The notes under the pieces: generated by a model
Databases searched by the model: none
The model's input: only the letters and a program-made list of their open reading frames with translations
What the model was told of the DNA's origin: nothing
Origin: Chitinophagaceae bacterium
GTDB lineage: Bacteria > Bacteroidota > Bacteroidia > Chitinophagales > Chitinophagaceae
Length of the DNA stretch: 6,739 nt
Assembly: GCA_014379785.1 (NCBI GenBank)
Contig: JACMLD010000073.1
Coordinates: 1-6,739 of the forward strand
Direction of reading: 5' to 3'
Made by a program: the position numbers and the translations under genes
Part shown: piece by piece, positions 1 to 5,398 of the stretch
How the letters are laid out: each line of letters starts with the position of its first letter
Numbering within the stretch: position 1 is the stretch's first letter

Positions 1-2
1 AA

Positions 3-158
3 CAGACGATCATTGGTCACGGCGCCATTTTCAATGTGCCTGTTGGCAGCGGTCGGATCATCGCTTATACATTTGATCCTTTGCACAGGTATCTCAATCT
101 GCATGACGCGCCGGTGGTTTGGAATGCGTTGATCAATTGGGATTATTTGAAGAACTAG
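3..158 (+). CDS. C-terminal end of a large protein, possibly an M14-type zinc carboxypeptidase
   Basis: An open frame enters from the left edge and ends at TAG 156-158, giving 51 codons. The visible tail includes GSGRIIAYTFDPLHRYLN (about residues 15-32 of the fragment) and ends VVWNALINWDYLKN. A glycine-rich turn, a beta strand and an aromatic 'FDPLHR' stretch followed by a helix resemble the C-terminal glutamine-amidotransferase-like domain found after the peptidase domain in large secreted M14 carboxypeptidases of Bacteroidota. The family call rests on memory of that tail pattern only; no catalytic residue lies in this window, so it is tentative. That it is coding is better supported: the frame is open throughout, the composition is protein-like, and it ends just before an intergenic repeat. 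It converges on the lipoprotein gene that follows. Confidence 0.55.
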   Translation, partial: QTIIGHGAIFNVPVGSGRIIAYTFDPLHRYLNLHDAPVVWNALINWDYLKN

Positions 159-187
159 GTGAACGGGGGGACGAGGCATCGGAGACA

Positions 188-291
188 GTCATTCCGACTC
201 CCTGCGCGTAGCGCAGCGGGCGGAGGAATCCCCAGCCGTTAGTCCCGACTCCGGTCGGCAGGGGATGTCTCGACTTCGCTCGACATGAGCG
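188..291. repeat. Intergenic palindromic repeat, copy 1
   Basis: A quasi-palindrome fills the gap between two convergent genes. Its left arm starts GTCATTCCGA and reaches GGAATCCCC. Its right arm runs from GGGGATGTCTCGAC to TCGACATGA, just before the lipoprotein stop codon at 292. The centre (228-266) is bounded by ATCCCC and GGGGAT. Inside the left arm is a perfect 6-bp stem, CTGCGC-GTA-GCGCAG (202-216). Copy 2 is at 1447-1543. Repeats of the type 'GTCATTCCGA...GGAATCCCC' are common between genes in many Bacteroidota. The position between convergent genes fits a bidirectional terminator-like role, although there is no U-tract. Confidence 0.75.
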
Positions 292-1329
292 TTACTGCCC
301 GCCTTGCTGCTCGAGTATCTCATTGCTCTGTCTGCGATACCTCAAGATATTCACATATCGGAGCGCGAGTTTATTACCGTAATCCTCGTAAGATTTCTGT
401 GCCCATTTCATGGCCTGCTCAATATCCCCATTGATTTCACTGATGATCGCCATATTATAGCATGCACGACCAGCAATTTTTCCGCTCGAATTTTTTGTTT
501 CTGAAAGCCACAGAGCGGCCGCCCCATCCCAGTTTCCTGAGTTTGCCTTTCTTCGGGCCATATCAAAATTGTCCGTGCCTTTTACGAAGTAATCGCGCGT
601 AACCCGCTCCCAGTTGGGAATGATGCGAAGCGCATAGTATTGTCCAACTCTATTCGCAACCTGTTTCACTGCTTCTTTGCGATCAATCAATGCCCCAGCG
701 GCAATGACCGGATTGATGCCCTTACCATAATAACTTAGATTGGTGGCCATGGGTGATTCGTCGAGAATTGTTTTGCTCGATGGATCATAGATGCGCCAGA
801 TCGTTTTTACGAATGTCTGCATCGTAGCGCGGTGTTCTATCGCCGGCACTTTTCCAAGAGGTGTATTGATAGAAACCTGGTTGGCAGCGTAGCTTACTTT
901 GGAATCGGTATCAAAAACTTCCAATGCGAATAAAAGTTGCGCATTGTTTTCTGCGCAGATTCTTGATACCTCGTTCCAGTCGAGCGGATTTGAAATTACT
1001 CCGGTGCCCGTTGTTGTGTAAGTATTGTTGGTGACATTGTTTACAAATTCGAATCTTTTGTTTTTGAGCAATTCGTCCATCAATCCGTTGATGCCGGCAA
1101 TGCCTCCTTCTCTGTCGAGGTTTGGGCCTTCGAGGGTGAATATTTTATCCACTGCGTCTATGACCTTGTTCTGTTTTCCGGGAATGCTGCGGTTGAGTAC
1201 CGCTACATTTTTGACATCTTTTGGAATGGTCACTGCGGCGGGCTCGAGTACGCTGATGTGCACGAGTTGTGTGCTGCTGCAGGATGAGAGGGCAGCGATG
1301 ATGGTGGCTGCCATTAAAAGCTTTTTCAT
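292..1329 (-). CDS. Lipoprotein with TPR-like C-terminus (DUF6340-like)
   Basis: This encodes a 345-residue predicted lipoprotein. The N-terminus has a short lysine pair, a hydrophobic stretch and the lipobox L14-S15-S16-C17, so Cys17 should be lipidated after signal peptidase II cleavage. The mature protein begins SSTQLVHISVLEPAAVTIP, a pattern I associate with the Bacteroidota family DUF6340; this is from memory, without a search. Residues about 38-245 look like an alpha/beta domain of unknown function. Residues about 255-320 form helical pairs (NSGNWDGAAALW, CYNMAIISEINGDIEQAMKWA) of tetratricopeptide type, suggesting protein-protein contact. No catalytic motif is visible. It is probably anchored in the outer membrane facing the periplasm, since the residues after Cys17 show no obvious inner-membrane retention signal. 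The gene is monocistronic: a divergent spacer lies upstream and a palindromic repeat immediately follows its stop. The start is the only Met that gives a lipoprotein signal. Confidence 0.85.
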   Translation of the reverse strand: MKKLLMAATIIAALSSCSSTQLVHISVLEPAAVTIPKDVKNVAVLNRSIPGKQNKVIDAVDKIFTLEGPNLDREGGIAGINGLMDELLKNKRFEFVNNVTNNTYTTTGTGVISNPLDWNEVSRICAENNAQLLFALEVFDTDSKVSYAANQVSINTPLGKVPAIEHRATMQTFVKTIWRIYDPSSKTILDESPMATNLSYYGKGINPVIAAGALIDRKEAVKQVANRVGQYYALRIIPNWERVTRDYFVKGTDNFDMARRKANSGNWDGAAALWLSETKNSSGKIAGRACYNMAIISEINGDIEQAMKWAQKSYEDYGNKLALRYVNILRYRRQSNEILEQQGGQ

Positions 1330-1340
1330 AAAGATGGATT

Positions 1341-1370
1341 TTGCGCCAGGGGCGCCAACTATAAAACGTA
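1341..1370 (-). promoter_or_regulatory. Candidate promoter -7 box and 5'-leader hairpin of the lipoprotein gene
   Basis: Read on the - strand, TACGTTTT (1370 to 1363) matches the Bacteroidota -7 consensus TAnnTTTG at all but the last base. It lies about 35 nt before the start codon, leaving a short leader. No convincing TTG-type -33 box is present. Between it and the start codon, 1341-1358 (TTGCGCCAGGGGCGCCAA) can fold into a hairpin with one bulged base. Both assignments are weak and based on sequence inspection only. Confidence 0.3.
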
Positions 1371-1408
1371 TTAGTTCTTGTTATATTATGTGCGCTGGGG
1401 CTCCGCCC

Positions 1409-1433
1409 GGCACTGCCTTTCGCGGCTGTGTTC
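1409..1433 (+). repeat. Truncated left half of the 3' hairpin element family
   Basis: Positions 1421-1433 (CGCGGCTGTGTTC) are an exact 13-base match to the - strand of the hairpin element at 3422-3539, covering its arm/core junction. The 11 bases 1424-1434 also match the start of the core of the element at 3160-3270. The preceding bases (CTGCCTTT) resemble that element's arm (GTGCCTC). The other half, with the AAGGAACGAAGGCC motif, is absent: the match stops before a copy of a different repeat that starts at 1447. I read this as a decayed or interrupted copy. Confidence 0.4.
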
Positions 1434-1446
1434 AGTCTACATGATG

Positions 1447-1543
1447 GTCATTCCGAGCGAAGCCGAGGAATCCCCCACCGACCGGAGTTGAGTCTATCAG
1501 CGGTTGGGGATATCTCCACTCGCTGCGCTCGGTCGACATGACT
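1447..1543. repeat. Intergenic palindromic repeat, copy 2 (core inverted)
   Basis: The arms GTCATTCCGAGCGAAGCCGA and GGGGATATCTCC...TCGACATGACT enclose a centre at 1470-1511. The right arm contains CTCGCTGCGCTCGG. The centre reads CCGACCGGAGTTGAGTCTATC and aligns to the reverse complement, not the direct sequence, of the centre of copy 1 at 228-266. The last bases overlap the stop codon of the winged-helix regulator (1542-1544), so the repeat supplies or abuts the end of that gene. Confidence 0.75.
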
Positions 1544-2444
1544 AGCACTCTATTTCGAGGCGATAGCCCTTGCCATGGATGTTTACGATCCGGACGGCAG
1601 GGTCGCTGTCCAGCTTTTTGCGGAGGCGGGAAATATACATGTCGAGGCTGCGACTTACAATGACGCCCTCGTCCTCCCAGATTTCTTTTTGAAGACGTGA
1701 ACGTTCGATCAGTTCGTTGGGAGCAGAAGCAAAAATGGACAATAGTTTGGTTTCTTTTTGGGTGAGATCCTTCAGAGTGCCATTTGCAGAAATCGTTCGG
1801 CTTTCTGCATCAAACTCAATGCTTCCTATTCTGATTGCATTGGAAGGAATTTCAACTATCTCTGCCGGTTTCTTATGACGGCGGGCGATCATCCACCATC
1901 CACCAATTGCAAGCAACGGCAGAAAAGCCAGCAAATACAAACTGCCATTCACCGAAAATCCCTGTGGCTGAAATAAAATGTTGATGAGATAACAACTTTT
2001 AGGTTGCACACGGCCAAGACAAGGTACCAGTTCATATTTTGACTCCGACACAATCGAATAGCCGAAAATTATCTCGTTGTTTTTACATGTCAGCACGTTC
2101 ACGATGTAGTCGCGACTCAATCTGTTGTCGGCCAATGAACGCTTCACAATGCTGACAAGACTATCGGTAGAAAATTCCAATTCATTTTCAAATCTGATCT
2201 GGAATTCGGTGGATGATATTTTCTTCACCGGCAAAACTCGCGAGGTTTTATCGCCTGATCTGAGGAGCAATTCATGCCCGATGTTTCTCAACATCAACTC
2301 CTGCTTTGAAAGATCATATGCGGCAGAGCTGTTGTTAATGGTGAATCCGCATAGCAAGCCGGCTACACCAATGACAAAAAACATAACAATATTGCCGGTT
2401 TTTGCTTTAAACCATTTGCGCGTACCCGATAATTTAGTAACCAT
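1542..2444 (-). CDS. Membrane-anchored winged-helix (OmpR/PhoB-type) transcriptional regulator
   Basis: This encodes 300 residues that combine sensing and DNA binding in one chain. There are two hydrophobic segments, about residues 19-36 and 168-187. Between them lies a periplasmic domain of about 130 residues with three cysteines (Cys120, Cys142, Cys151). After TM2 and a basic stretch (ARRHKK), a linker leads to a C-terminal winged helix at about 203-298 with the hallmarks of Trans_reg_C: LTQKETKLL (227-235), the recognition helix SRSLDMYISRLRKKL (264-278) and the wing VNIHGKGYRL (287-296). No receiver or kinase domain is present, so it is a one-component regulator, ToxR-like in logic but with the DNA-binding domain at the C-terminus. 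It should bind DNA at the inner membrane in response to a periplasmic signal or partner that I cannot identify. It is divergent from a secreted YceI-family gene across 78 nt carrying TTTACA repeats. The domain call is firm; the target and signal are inferred. Confidence 0.88.
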   Translation of the reverse strand: MVTKLSGTRKWFKAKTGNIVMFFVIGVAGLLCGFTINNSSAAYDLSKQELMLRNIGHELLLRSGDKTSRVLPVKKISSTEFQIRFENELEFSTDSLVSIVKRSLADNRLSRDYIVNVLTCKNNEIIFGYSIVSESKYELVPCLGRVQPKSCYLINILFQPQGFSVNGSLYLLAFLPLLAIGGWWMIARRHKKPAEIVEIPSNAIRIGSIEFDAESRTISANGTLKDLTQKETKLLSIFASAPNELIERSRLQKEIWEDEGVIVSRSLDMYISRLRKKLDSDPAVRIVNIHGKGYRLEIEC

Positions 2445-2451
2445 GGATGAA

Positions 2452-2478
2452 TTTACAATATTTACAGTTCTTTTTACA
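2452..2478. promoter_or_regulatory. Triple TTTACA direct repeat, candidate operator
   Basis: TTTACA occurs at 2452-2457, 2461-2466 and 2473-2478, spaced 9 and 12 nt start to start, in the 78-nt gap between two divergent genes. OmpR/PhoB-type winged helices typically bind tandem direct repeats about one helical turn apart, so the neighbouring regulator is the obvious candidate to bind here and control itself and the YceI gene. The two outer steps average about one turn. Binding is inferred. Confidence 0.45.
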
Positions 2479-2484
2479 GCAGCA

Positions 2485-2518
2485 TTGAGGTGAAAGCATC
2501 ATTCGAAGCGTAGGTTTA
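2485..2518 (+). promoter_or_regulatory. Candidate promoter of the YceI-family gene
   Basis: TTG (2485-2487) and TAGGTTTA (2511-2518) resemble the Bacteroidota -33 and -7 boxes (TTG and TAnnTTTG), separated by 23 nt, slightly longer than usual. If real, transcription would start at about 2525. That would make the second Met codon at 2553 the functional start rather than the ATG at 2523. Confidence 0.3.
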
Positions 2519-2522
2519 TCCC

Positions 2523-3158
2523 ATGGCCAATTCATCCAAAAAACTTACAAAAATGTCTAAGTACCTGATGCTTCTCCTCTCGATTCTGTCCTTTTCTCCG
2601 GTTGTTTTTTCGCAAGCCGTCAACACAAATTTTGGGCTCGACAGTTCAAAAAGTCAACTGTTCTGGAAGTCCAATAAGAAAATCGGTAGCGGTCATTATG
2701 GAACCATCCAATTCAGTTTCGGAAAGATAGTAGTCTCTGCGAATGGCAGCATTCTGGGCGGCACTTTCATCCTCGACATGAATACCATCAACAGCACTGA
2801 AAAAATAAGCGAAAACGGAAGGAAAGAGGTAAATGGGGTGATAAAATCGGATGAGTTTTTTTACGTCAAGCGTTTTACAGCAGGAGTCATGACGCTCAAA
2901 TCAGTAACGCCTATCAGCGGAGACTATCAATACACCGTAACGGGTGAGCTGACTGTGAAAAACATTACAAAACCCGTCACATTTGTTGCTACGATCACAA
3001 AAAATGGGGACGCTATGTTCTCCAAAGCGAGTTTCAAAATTGATCGCAGGCTCTGGCATATCGGCTTTAAGCCGGAGGTTCTATTTGGTGAAATCAAGGA
3101 TGACATGATAGAGTACCTGATAGATATCGAGCTGGATTTGACGTTTTCAAGGCAGTAG
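2523..3158 (+). CDS. Secreted YceI-family protein
   Basis: This encodes 211 residues. A signal peptide with hydrophobic core LMLLLSILSFSPVVFS is predicted to be cleaved after Ser30, placing a mature protein of about 180 residues in the periplasm. The mature part matches the YceI-like beta-barrel (lipocalin-like) fold. It has LDSSKSQLFWKSNKK at the start, the GGTFILDMNTINSTE strand, VIKSDEFFYV (107-115), the TVTGELTVKNITKPVTFVAT signature (138-157) and FKIDRRLWHIGF near the end. Family members bind isoprenoid-type lipids in a hydrophobic cavity; the ligand here is unknown. The first ATG at 2523 has no ribosome site. Met11 (2553) follows an A-rich leader, gives a more standard signal peptide (MSKYLMLLL...) and may be the true start. 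The gene is divergent from the membrane-bound winged-helix regulator. A 26-bp stem begins 2 nt after its stop codon. Confidence 0.88.
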   Translation: MANSSKKLTKMSKYLMLLLSILSFSPVVFSQAVNTNFGLDSSKSQLFWKSNKKIGSGHYGTIQFSFGKIVVSANGSILGGTFILDMNTINSTEKISENGRKEVNGVIKSDEFFYVKRFTAGVMTLKSVTPISGDYQYTVTGELTVKNITKPVTFVATITKNGDAMFSKASFKIDRRLWHIGFKPEVLFGEIKDDMIEYLIDIELDLTFSRQ

Positions 3159-3159
3159 T

Positions 3160-3270
3160 TCAGGCTTGGTGAATGCTTTTGAGGCTGTGTTCATTTTATC
3201 TTTCGTCTATGCAAATAGCCTTCAAATTAAACAAAGGAACGAAGGCCTCAAAAGCATTCACCAAACCTGA
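3160..3270 (+). repeat. Structured 3' hairpin element A
   Basis: The arms 3160-3185 (TCAGGCTTGG...TTTTGAGGC) and 3245-3270 (GCCTCAAAAG...ACCTGA) are complementary at 25 of 26 positions, the exception being C3165 against A3265. Inside, GTTC (3188-3191) can pair with GAAC (3238-3241) across an internal loop TGT/GAAG. The core 3183-3247 starts GGCTGTGTTC and ends AAGGAACGAAGGCC, both shared with element B, which lies in opposite orientation at 3422-3539. The stem begins 2 nt after the YceI-gene stop, so in the transcript it forms the 3' end. There is no U-tract of the classical terminator type. Confidence 0.8.
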
Positions 3271-3321
3271 GCCGGCACACCCTAAGAAATCGCAAATCCA
3301 ATCCCTTTCAATCAGGTTAGT

Positions 3322-3366
3322 GGGAGGGAAGGGTGGAAATGCGGAGTCTACCCTTCACCTCCTCCC
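3322..3366. repeat. Purine-rich stem-loop between the two hairpin elements
   Basis: Positions 3328-3337 (GAAGGGTGGA) pair with 3347-3356 (TCTACCCTTC), one pair being G·T, around a 9-nt loop. A second stem, GGGAGG (3322-3327) with CCTCCC (3361-3366), extends it across a 4-nt bulge (3357-3360). It lies in the 389-nt space between the convergent YceI and SDR genes. That space holds no credible gene: its open frames run through the hairpins and lack family features. Possible roles are terminator or repeat remnant. Confidence 0.45.
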
Positions 3367-3421
3367 CCTTCAGTTTGTTTGGAATTTGTCTGATCGGGGC
3401 TAACCCTCTCAGTGTGTGGCG

Positions 3422-3539
3422 GGCCGATGGGAGGTGGGTGCCTCGTAGCGGCCTTCGTTCCTTCGTTTAAATTAAACCCTTCCAAAAGCCAGGAGACCAG
3501 AAGGAACACAGCCGCGGAGGCACGCACCTCCCATCGGCC
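3422..3539 (-). repeat. Structured 3' hairpin element B
   Basis: The arms 3422-3452 and 3511-3539 (sharing GCCGATGGGAGGTG... and its complement) pair along nearly their whole length, with one mismatch and a 1x3 internal loop. Read on the - strand, the core (3513 to 3450) begins GGCTGTGTTCCTT and ends AAGGAACGAAGGCC, with GTTCCTT and AAGGAAC pairing inside, and it contains GTTTAATTTAAAC. The core ends and length (64 nt) match element A (65 nt), while the arms are unrelated in sequence. The stem starts about 9 nt after the SDR stop codon, so the element sits in the same place and orientation relative to its gene as element A does. Confidence 0.8.
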
Positions 3540-3547
3540 GGGCAAGG

Positions 3548-4318
3548 TCAGAGGTTAACCCCGCCAGACACTTCCAAACGCTGGCCATTTACCCACTTCG
3601 CGTCGCGACTGCAAAGAAACGCCACCACCCCGCCGATGTCATCAGCGGTTCCTACCCTTCCCAACGCCGTGATCGACGCAATGTGCTCATTCACTCCCGC
3701 ATTGTCTCTCACGAGTCCACCACCAAAATCAGTCTCTATCGCACCTGGCGCCACCGTATTAACGCGAATGCCACGCGCGCCCAACTCCTTCGCCTCATAC
3801 CTGGTAAGCGCTTCCACAGCAGATTTCATTGATGCATAAATGCCATATCCGGCAAAGACAAACCTTGTCAAACCCGTGGAAATATTCACAATACCACCAC
3901 CATCATTGATTACCGGCAGCAATTTCTGTGTGAGAAAATACACCCCTTTGAAATGAATATTCATCAGCAGATCAAACTGCTCTTCGCTTGTTTCAGTGAT
4001 ACCTGCCGTGATGCCAATACCGGCATTGTTGACGAGATAGTCGAACCGATCGCGACCAAAAGAAGATGTCAACAATGAAGAAAGCGTATTGCGGAAATGC
4101 CCAAACGAAGAAACATCGCCGACATCCAGCTTCAGCGCGGCTGCTTTTTGTCCAAGGGCTATGATCTGCGCCACCACTGCATCTGCATCAGCGGAATTGT
4201 TGTTGAAAGTAATGATAACGTCCTGGCCCTTTCTAGCAAGGCTAAGCGCCATGTCTTTTCCTAGACCGCGACTACCGCCCGTTACGAGCGCTATTTGTGT
4301 TGATTCTTTCATCATCAT
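3548..4318 (-). CDS. Short-chain dehydrogenase/reductase (SDR)
   Basis: This encodes a 256-residue classical SDR, an NAD(P)(H)-dependent cytosolic oxidoreductase of unknown substrate. It has the cofactor motif TGGSRGLG (13-20), NNAG (97-100) and the catalytic tetrad Asn120, Ser147, Tyr161 and Lys165 (YASMK), followed by the typical RVNTVAPGAIETDF and the closing GQRLEVSGGVNL. The Arg in GGSRG hints at NADP(H) preference, which is an inference. The frame is open further upstream to 4489, but that extension (MVLRRSRISQ...) overlaps the AraC gene antiparallel to no known SDR feature. I therefore place the start at the ATG-ATG-ATG run (4318, 4315 or 4312), which gives the normal family length. 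The gene lies 91 nt downstream of the AraC gene on the same strand, with a palindrome pair between them that suggests its own regulated promoter. Element B follows its stop. Confidence 0.92.
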   Translation of the reverse strand: MMMKESTQIALVTGGSRGLGKDMALSLARKGQDVIITFNNNSADADAVVAQIIALGQKAAALKLDVGDVSSFGHFRNTLSSLLTSSFGRDRFDYLVNNAGIGITAGITETSEEQFDLLMNIHFKGVYFLTQKLLPVINDGGGIVNISTGLTRFVFAGYGIYASMKSAVEALTRYEAKELGARGIRVNTVAPGAIETDFGGGLVRDNAGVNEHIASITALGRVGTADDIGGVVAFLCSRDAKWVNGQRLEVSGGVNL

Positions 4319-4364
4319 TTTGTTTTTTTTGATTACACAAAATTGCGACGAAAGAACGCCTGCC

Positions 4365-4396
4365 TGTTTGCAAACATCAATCCATTGTTTACAAAA
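4365..4396. promoter_or_regulatory. Palindrome pair 21 bp apart, candidate SDR operator
   Basis: TGTTTGCAAACA (4365-4376) is a perfect 12-bp palindrome. A related TGTTTACAAAA begins at 4386, exactly 21 bp further, matching in 9 of 12 positions. The pair lies in the 91-nt gap between the AraC and SDR genes, upstream of the SDR start. Two sites on one face of the helix 21 bp apart is the classic spacing for AraC-family dimers. The palindrome centre TTTGCAAA recurs on the other side of the AraC gene at 5401-5408. Confidence 0.45.
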
Positions 4397-4409
4397 TTCA
4401 AACCTGTCA

Positions 4410-5342
4410 CTATTTCCGAAACGAAACGGGCGAAAACGAAGTCTGTTTTTTGAAGAAATTTGAGAAATGCGCGACCTCCTCAAAACCAAGACTGTCGGCT
4501 ATTTCAGAAATATTCCAGTTTGTCTGACGAAGAAGAATCTTCGCTTCCTGCACAAGCCGGTCAGCAATGATCTCGGTAGTGGTTTTGCCTTTGTCCTCTT
4601 TTAAAACCTTATTGAGATGGTTTACATGCACTGAAAGCCTTTCCGCAAAATCACGCGCCGTGCGCAGCTTTATCTGTTGTCTGGGCGACTCAATCGGAAA
4701 CTGTCGTTCCAGCAATTCATTGAAAAGTGATGAGACCCTTGCGGATGCATTGTGTGGTGGATTGACGACTTCGACAGGCTGTAATTTTTGTCCGAAATGA
4801 ATGAGCTCAAGCACATAGTTGCGCAACAAATCAAATTTATATGCGTAGTCGGAAGAAATTTCCTTGTGCATTTTAGCAAAAATGGCTGCTATCTCATTCT
4901 TTTCTTCTTCTGAAAGTTGAAAGACAGGAACCGCACCAGGCTTGAATATCGGGAGATCATCGAGCGACAATCCCGTCTTCTTCGTGTGTAAAAAATCGGT
5001 TGTAAAAATGCAAAATGAGCCGGATTGATCTTCGTCCTGCGGCACCCAGTGATATGGAATCAGTGGAGTGGCAAACAGCAAGGCGGTCTTCTCGATGGGA
5101 ATTATTTTGTCTGCATACTCAGCGATATTGTGCCCTACCACCAGGCTTATTTTGTAGTACGCGCGGCGATTATATGGCATAAAAGTCTGATCAGCCTTGA
5201 GTTTCTTTACCAGGTCCTCTATATGGAATACATTGAAATGCCCGGTCTCCTTCTCCAACCCATCCGGATACAGAGACGAAACTTCCATTTCATTGATCTT
5301 GGTTATTTCCTGGTAAAAATCTTCTACACTCGTAATCTTCAT
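4410..5342 (-). CDS. AraC-family transcriptional regulator
   Basis: This encodes 310 residues from the ATG at 5342. The N-terminal part, about 1-190, fits the cupin-type effector or dimerisation region of Bacteroidota AraC proteins (HFNVFHIEDLVKK, RRAYYKISLVVG, IPIEKTALLFATPLIPYHWV, GSFCIFTTDFLHTKKTG). The C-terminal domain has both helix-turn-helices: TARDFAERLSVHVNHLNKVLK (about 228-248) and ISEIADSLGFEEVAHFSNFFKK (about 278-299), ending SPVSFRK. The frame stays open to 5636, but that extension would overlap the divergent FAD-protein gene, and MKITSVEDFYQEI is a typical start for the family. An intermediate Met at 5423 is less likely because it would absorb the promoter palindrome into coding sequence. 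The effector is unknown. The neighbours suggest it controls the SDR gene downstream and the divergent flavoprotein gene. Confidence 0.9.
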   Translation of the reverse strand: MKITSVEDFYQEITKINEMEVSSLYPDGLEKETGHFNVFHIEDLVKKLKADQTFMPYNRRAYYKISLVVGHNIAEYADKIIPIEKTALLFATPLIPYHWVPQDEDQSGSFCIFTTDFLHTKKTGLSLDDLPIFKPGAVPVFQLSEEEKNEIAAIFAKMHKEISSDYAYKFDLLRNYVLELIHFGQKLQPVEVVNPPHNASARVSSLFNELLERQFPIESPRQQIKLRTARDFAERLSVHVNHLNKVLKEDKGKTTTEIIADRLVQEAKILLRQTNWNISEIADSLGFEEVAHFSNFFKKQTSFSPVSFRK

Positions 5343-5398
5343 GATCTTCGTTTGACACTGCAAGTTAGGAAGATGGCCCGATTGAAGGGTTAGTGCGA

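Noticed and set aside
1025..1444. 139-codon open frame on the + strand opposite the lipoprotein gene
   Set aside because: It is antisense to a well-supported gene with a lipobox, and the translation looks like a shadow frame.
3173..3403. Open frame of 76 codons on the + strand in the YceI-SDR spacer
   Set aside because: It runs through both arms of hairpin element A and the next stem-loop, has no family features, and its sequence is explained by the repeats.
3160..3539. Hairpin elements as a retron or reverse-transcriptase-linked RNA
   Set aside because: No reverse transcriptase or transposase gene lies in the window, and no conserved retron priming features were seen.
3160..3539. CRISPR array
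   Set aside because: There are only two copies in opposite orientation, with internal stems and no regular spacer-repeat pattern.
3348..3545. Open frame of 65 codons on the - strand in the same spacer
   Set aside because: It is composed mostly of hairpin element B and low-complexity purine-rich sequence; no start signal or recognisable domain.
3411..3572. AGTGTGTGGCGGG (3411-3423) nearly matching the reverse complement of the SDR gene's end (3559-3572)
   Set aside because: One short imperfect match; it could extend the inverted repeat of element B, but the bases between it and the arm do not align on the two sides, so it may be chance.
5025..5393. 122-codon open frame on the + strand opposite the AraC gene
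   Set aside because: It lies wholly antisense to a clear AraC gene and has no domain pattern.
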